Shown here piece after piece: positions 4,858 to 7,395 of a DNA stretch of 7,395 bases. Origin of the DNA: Gallionellaceae bacterium CG11_big_fil_rev_8_21_14_0_20_60_62 (GTDB lineage Bacteria; Pseudomonadota; Gammaproteobacteria; Burkholderiales; Gallionellaceae); assembly GCA_002787455.1 (NCBI GenBank), contig PCWU01000112.1, positions 2,340 through 9,734 on the forward strand. The letters are read 5' to 3'. The notes beneath the pieces were generated by a model. It was not told the origin of the DNA. It worked only from the letters and a program-made list of their open reading frames with translations, and searched no databases. The position numbers were made by a program, and so were the translations under genes. Every line of letters starts with the position of its first letter. Positions within the stretch are counted from its first letter, which is position 1.

Positions 4858-7395
4858 CTACCGCAGCTTCTTGCGCTGTACCTGCAACTGCGCCAGCGTA
4901 GCCCCAAACGCTTCCAGACGTTTCTTCTCCTGCTCCACCACCGCAGCCGGAGCGCGCGCAACAAAGCTCTCGTTGCCGAGTTTGGCACCGGCTTTGGCGA
5001 TCTCGTTGCTGAGGCGCGCAATCTCCTTATCCAGCCGCTCGCGTTCCGCGGCCACATCGATCTCCACTTTCAGCATCAGCTTGAAATTGCCGACGATGGA
5101 AACCGGCGCATCGCCTTCCGGCAATCCGGCAACGATCTGCACTTCGCTCAGCTTGCCCAGGCTGCCGATGTAAGGAGCCAGGGTGTTTAATACCGTTGCA
5201 TCGCCGGCCGCGATCAGCGGCACGCGTGCGGCCGGCGACAGGTTCATCTCGCTGCGCAGGCTGCGGGTGGCAGTGATCAGCTCTTGCAACAATTTGATCT
5301 GGGCGATGGCGGTCTCGTCGATCTTGCCTGCATCGGCCTTGGGATAGGCTTGCAGCATGATGCTGTCGCCCTTACGGTTAGCCATCGGCGCGACCGACTG
5401 CCACAACTCCTCGGTGATGAACGGAATAATAGGGTGTGCCAGACGCAGGATGGTTTCCAGCACGCGTACCAAAGTTCTGCGGGTTGCACGTTGCTGTGCG
5501 AGGATCGAAGAATTGTCACGCGCGAGCGTGACATCGTTGGTTCCCTCGCCCTCCGGGAGAGGGCTGGGGCGAGGGACACCGTTGAGCTGCACCTTGGCCA
5601 GTTCCACATACCAGTCGCAGTAGGTGTTCCATACCAGTTCGTAAACGGCGCGCGCGGCCATGTCGAAACGGTAGGTGGCGAAGTGTGCTGCCATTTCCGA
5701 CTCGGCCTTCTGTAGTTCGCCAACCATCCAGAGGTCGGCTGCGGAATACTCAAGCGGCAGAGATTCGTCTTGCCCCACATCTTTGCCCTCGCAATTCATC
5801 AGCACGAAGCGCGTGGCATTCCACAGCTTGTTGCAGAAGTTGCGGTAGCCCTCGCAGCGCTGCATGTCGAATTTGATGTCGCGTCCTGGTGAGGCGAGCG
5901 AGGCGAAGGTGAAACGCAGCGCATCGGTGCCGAAGGCGGTGATGCCGTCCGGGAATTCGCGGCGGGTGCGCTTCTCGATCTTCTCCGCATCCTTGGGGTT
6001 CATCAGGCCCGTGGTGCGTTTCTTTACCAGCGAGTCGAGGTCTATGCCGTCGATGAGGTCGATGGGGTCGAGCACGTTACCTTTGGATTTTGACATCTTC
6101 TGCCCTTCCGCATCGCGGATCAGGCCGTGCACGTACACATCCCTGAACGGGATCTTGCCGGTGAGGTGTTTGGTCATCATCACCATGCGCGCCACCCAGA
6201 AGAAGATGATGTCGAAGCCGGTGACCAGCACGGAAGATGGCAGGTATTGCTTCACGAACTCGTTTTGCGCATTGAACGGCTTGCCCTCTTCCCAGTCGAG
6301 TGTGGAGAACGGCCACAGCGCTGACGAGAACCAAGTATCGAGCACGTCATTGTCGCGGTCCAGCTGCCCGGCGTAGCCGGCCTGGTTGGCGAGCTTGCGC
6401 GCTTCGGCTTCGTCGCGCGCGACGAACACTTCGCCGTTCACGCCGTACCAGGCGGGAATCTGGTGACCCCACCACAGTTGGCGCGAGATGCACCAGTCCT
6501 GGATGTTGTTGAGCCACTGGTTGTAGGTGTTGACCCAATTCTCCGGGTGGAACTTGATCTCGCCGGAACCCACACATTCCAGCGCCTGTTCGGTGATGGA
6601 TTTACCTTCCGGGCCGGCTTTGCTCATGGCGACGAACCACTGGTCGGTGAGCATAGGCTCGATCACCACGCCGGTGCGATCACCGCGCGGTACTTTGAGT
6701 TTGTGCTTTTCGGTCTTCTCGAACAGGCCGAGTGCTGTGAGATCGGCCACGATCTGCTTGCGCGCGTCGAAGCGGTCCAGCCCCTGATATTTCTCGGGGG
6801 CGTGCTCGTTGATCTTCGCATCCAGGGTGAGGACGGAGATCATTTCCAGCCCGTGGCGCTGTCCCACCGCGTAATCGTTGAAGTCATGCGCGGGCGTGAC
6901 TTTTACGCAACCGGTACCAAATTCCTTGTCCACATATTCGTCGCCAATGACGGGAATAGTGCGCTCGCACAGCGGTAGCGTGACCTGCTTGCCGATAAGG
7001 TGTTTGTAGCGCTCGTCCTCGGGATGCACCATCACCGCCACGTCGCCGAGCATGGTCTCGGGGCGGGTGGTGGCGACCGTGAGGTGGCCGCTGCCATCCG
7101 CCAGCGGATAACGAATGTGCCACATGAAGCCGTCTTCTTCTTCCTGTACCACTTCGAGGTCGGAGACGGCGGTGTGCAGTTTCGGGTCCCAGTTCACCAG
7201 GCGTTTACCGCGATAGATCAGGCCTTCGTTGAACAGGCGCACGAAGGTCGCGGTGACGGATTGCGACAAGCCTTCGTCCATGGTGAAGCGCTCGCGCGAC
7301 CAGTCGGGCGAGGTGCCGAGGCGGCGCATCTGGCGGGTGATGGTGTCGCCGGAATATTTCTTCCACTCCCACACCTTTTCGATGAACTTCTCGCG
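4858..7395 (-). CDS. valS: valyl-tRNA synthetase, 5' end outside window
   Basis: The frame runs from the window edge to TAG at 4858-4860 and gives 845 residues; ValRS is usually about 900-950. It begins REKFIEKVWEWKK; the missing N-terminal part includes the HIGH motif. ValRS charges tRNA-Val and hydrolyses mischarged Thr. Visible parts (numbered from the first visible residue): TMDEGLSQSV near 38, the CP1 editing domain with TTRPETMLGD (109-118) and GTGCVKVTPAHDFNDY (about 160-175), WCISRQLWWGHQIPAW (about 301-316), the KMSKS loop GQKMSKSKGN (KMSKS at 433-437), GTDALRFTFASLASPGRD, then the helical anticodon-binding domain with YRNFCNKLWNATRF and LRLAHPIIPFITEELW. The C-terminus (about 782-845) is the Glu/Lys-rich coiled-coil arm. 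Residues 607-635, between LNG and RATRRTL, are about 23 longer than the E. coli counterpart and coincide with the repeats at 5514-5575. The frame is intact throughout. It converges on tusA. Confidence 0.97.
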   Translation of the reverse strand, partial: REKFIEKVWEWKKYSGDTITRQMRRLGTSPDWSRERFTMDEGLSQSVTATFVRLFNEGLIYRGKRLVNWDPKLHTAVSDLEVVQEEEDGFMWHIRYPLADGSGHLTVATTRPETMLGDVAVMVHPEDERYKHLIGKQVTLPLCERTIPVIGDEYVDKEFGTGCVKVTPAHDFNDYAVGQRHGLEMISVLTLDAKINEHAPEKYQGLDRFDARKQIVADLTALGLFEKTEKHKLKVPRGDRTGVVIEPMLTDQWFVAMSKAGPEGKSITEQALECVGSGEIKFHPENWVNTYNQWLNNIQDWCISRQLWWGHQIPAWYGVNGEVFVARDEAEARKLANQAGYAGQLDRDNDVLDTWFSSALWPFSTLDWEEGKPFNAQNEFVKQYLPSSVLVTGFDIIFFWVARMVMMTKHLTGKIPFRDVYVHGLIRDAEGQKMSKSKGNVLDPIDLIDGIDLDSLVKKRTTGLMNPKDAEKIEKRTRREFPDGITAFGTDALRFTFASLASPGRDIKFDMQRCEGYRNFCNKLWNATRFVLMNCEGKDVGQDESLPLEYSAADLWMVGELQKAESEMAAHFATYRFDMAARAVYELVWNTYCDWYVELAKVQLNGVPRPSPLPEGEGTNDVTLARDNSSILAQQRATRRTLVRVLETILRLAHPIIPFITEELWQSVAPMANRKGDSIMLQAYPKADAGKIDETAIAQIKLLQELITATRSLRSEMNLSPAARVPLIAAGDATVLNTLAPYIGSLGKLSEVQIVAGLPEGDAPVSIVGNFKLMLKVEIDVAAERERLDKEIARLSNEIAKAGAKLGNESFVARAPAAVVEQEKKRLEAFGATLAQLQVQRKKLR
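5514..5533. repeat. short perfect palindrome next to the REP-like element, inside valS
   Basis: TGTCACGC (5514-5521) and GCGTGACA (5526-5533) are perfect 8-bp arms around the 4-nt loop GCGA. It lies 9 bp from the larger palindrome and encodes part of DVTLARDN on the valS strand. It is also within the stretch that has no counterpart in E. coli ValRS. It may be a second module of the same mobile repeat or a separate, earlier insertion. Confidence 0.65.
5530..5584. repeat. imperfect direct repeats flanking the REP-like element (possible target-site duplication)
   Basis: GACATCGTTG (5530-5539) and GACACCGTTG (5575-5584) match at 9 of 10 positions and bracket the larger palindrome. Their offset is 45 bp, a multiple of three. 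On the valS strand the two copies read NGV and NDV. This is what a 45-bp insertion with a duplicated 9-10 bp target would leave. The first G of the copy at 5575 is also the last base of the palindrome, so the exact boundary is uncertain. Confidence 0.45.
5543..5575. repeat. REP-like palindromic element inside valS
   Basis: CCCTCGCCC (5543-5551) and GGGCGAGGG (5567-5575) are perfect 9-bp inverted arms around a 15-nt loop. An alternative inner pairing is CCCTC (5549-5553) with GAGGG (5559-5563). On the valS strand it encodes PRPSPLPEGEG, in frame. From memory, GC-rich palindromes that read as 'PSPLPEGEG' when translated are a recurrent dispersed repeat in beta- and gammaproteobacterial genomes, usually between genes. 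I saw no second copy in this window. Residues are absent from the E. coli ValRS counterpart, so this is an insertion rather than conserved enzyme sequence. Confidence 0.75.

Noticed and set aside
5864..6376. Plus-strand open frame opposite valS (170 codons)
   Set aside because: Antisense shadow of conserved ValRS catalytic sequence with low-complexity Ser/Arg-rich translation and no motif.

Overview
The window is ordinary chromosomal DNA of about 57-60% GC (estimated by eye), densely packed with housekeeping genes. The protein sequences (MutY, BepA-type M48 protease, ValRS, AsmA) look betaproteobacterial. Together with the gene neighbourhood they suggest a relative of the Nitrosomonadales/Gallionellaceae, but that placement is an impression from remembered family sequences, not a search result. 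There are no tRNA or rRNA genes, CRISPR arrays, transposases or phage genes.

Layout. Positions 2-283 (+) hold the last 93 codons of an AsmA-family envelope protein. It is followed at once by mutY (+, adenine DNA glycosylase, ends 1347), whose start codon is problematic. Convergent to it, 13 bp away, is a BepA-like periplasmic M48 metalloprotease with C-terminal TPR-like helices (-, 1361-2782). A 94-bp divergent promoter region (2783-2876) separates this from a rightward cluster: a Ser/Thr protein kinase fused to a cyclic-nucleotide-binding domain (2877-4169), a single-domain rhodanese (4192-4509) and a TusA-family sulfur carrier (4506-4742). The last two overlap by ATGA. A nested hairpin with a T-run (4778-4812) probably ends this transcript. 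The rest of the window is valS on the minus strand (4858-7395, 5' end outside the window), which converges on the cluster.

How the genes relate. AsmA and BepA both act on the outer membrane/envelope, and MutY protects the genome from 8-oxoguanine mispairing; they are neighbours rather than a pathway. Rhodanese and TusA form a plausible persulfide relay, and their placement directly behind a kinase with a nucleotide-sensing domain suggests co-expression.

The most unusual item is in valS. The reading frame carries about 23 extra residues in the anticodon-binding domain. They coincide with two adjacent perfect inverted repeats (5514-5533 and 5543-5575), and the second is bracketed by a 10-bp direct repeat with one mismatch. 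This looks like a REP/MITE-type palindromic element inserted in frame into an essential gene. The other points worth checking are the missing canonical start of mutY and the kinase-cNMP fusion.
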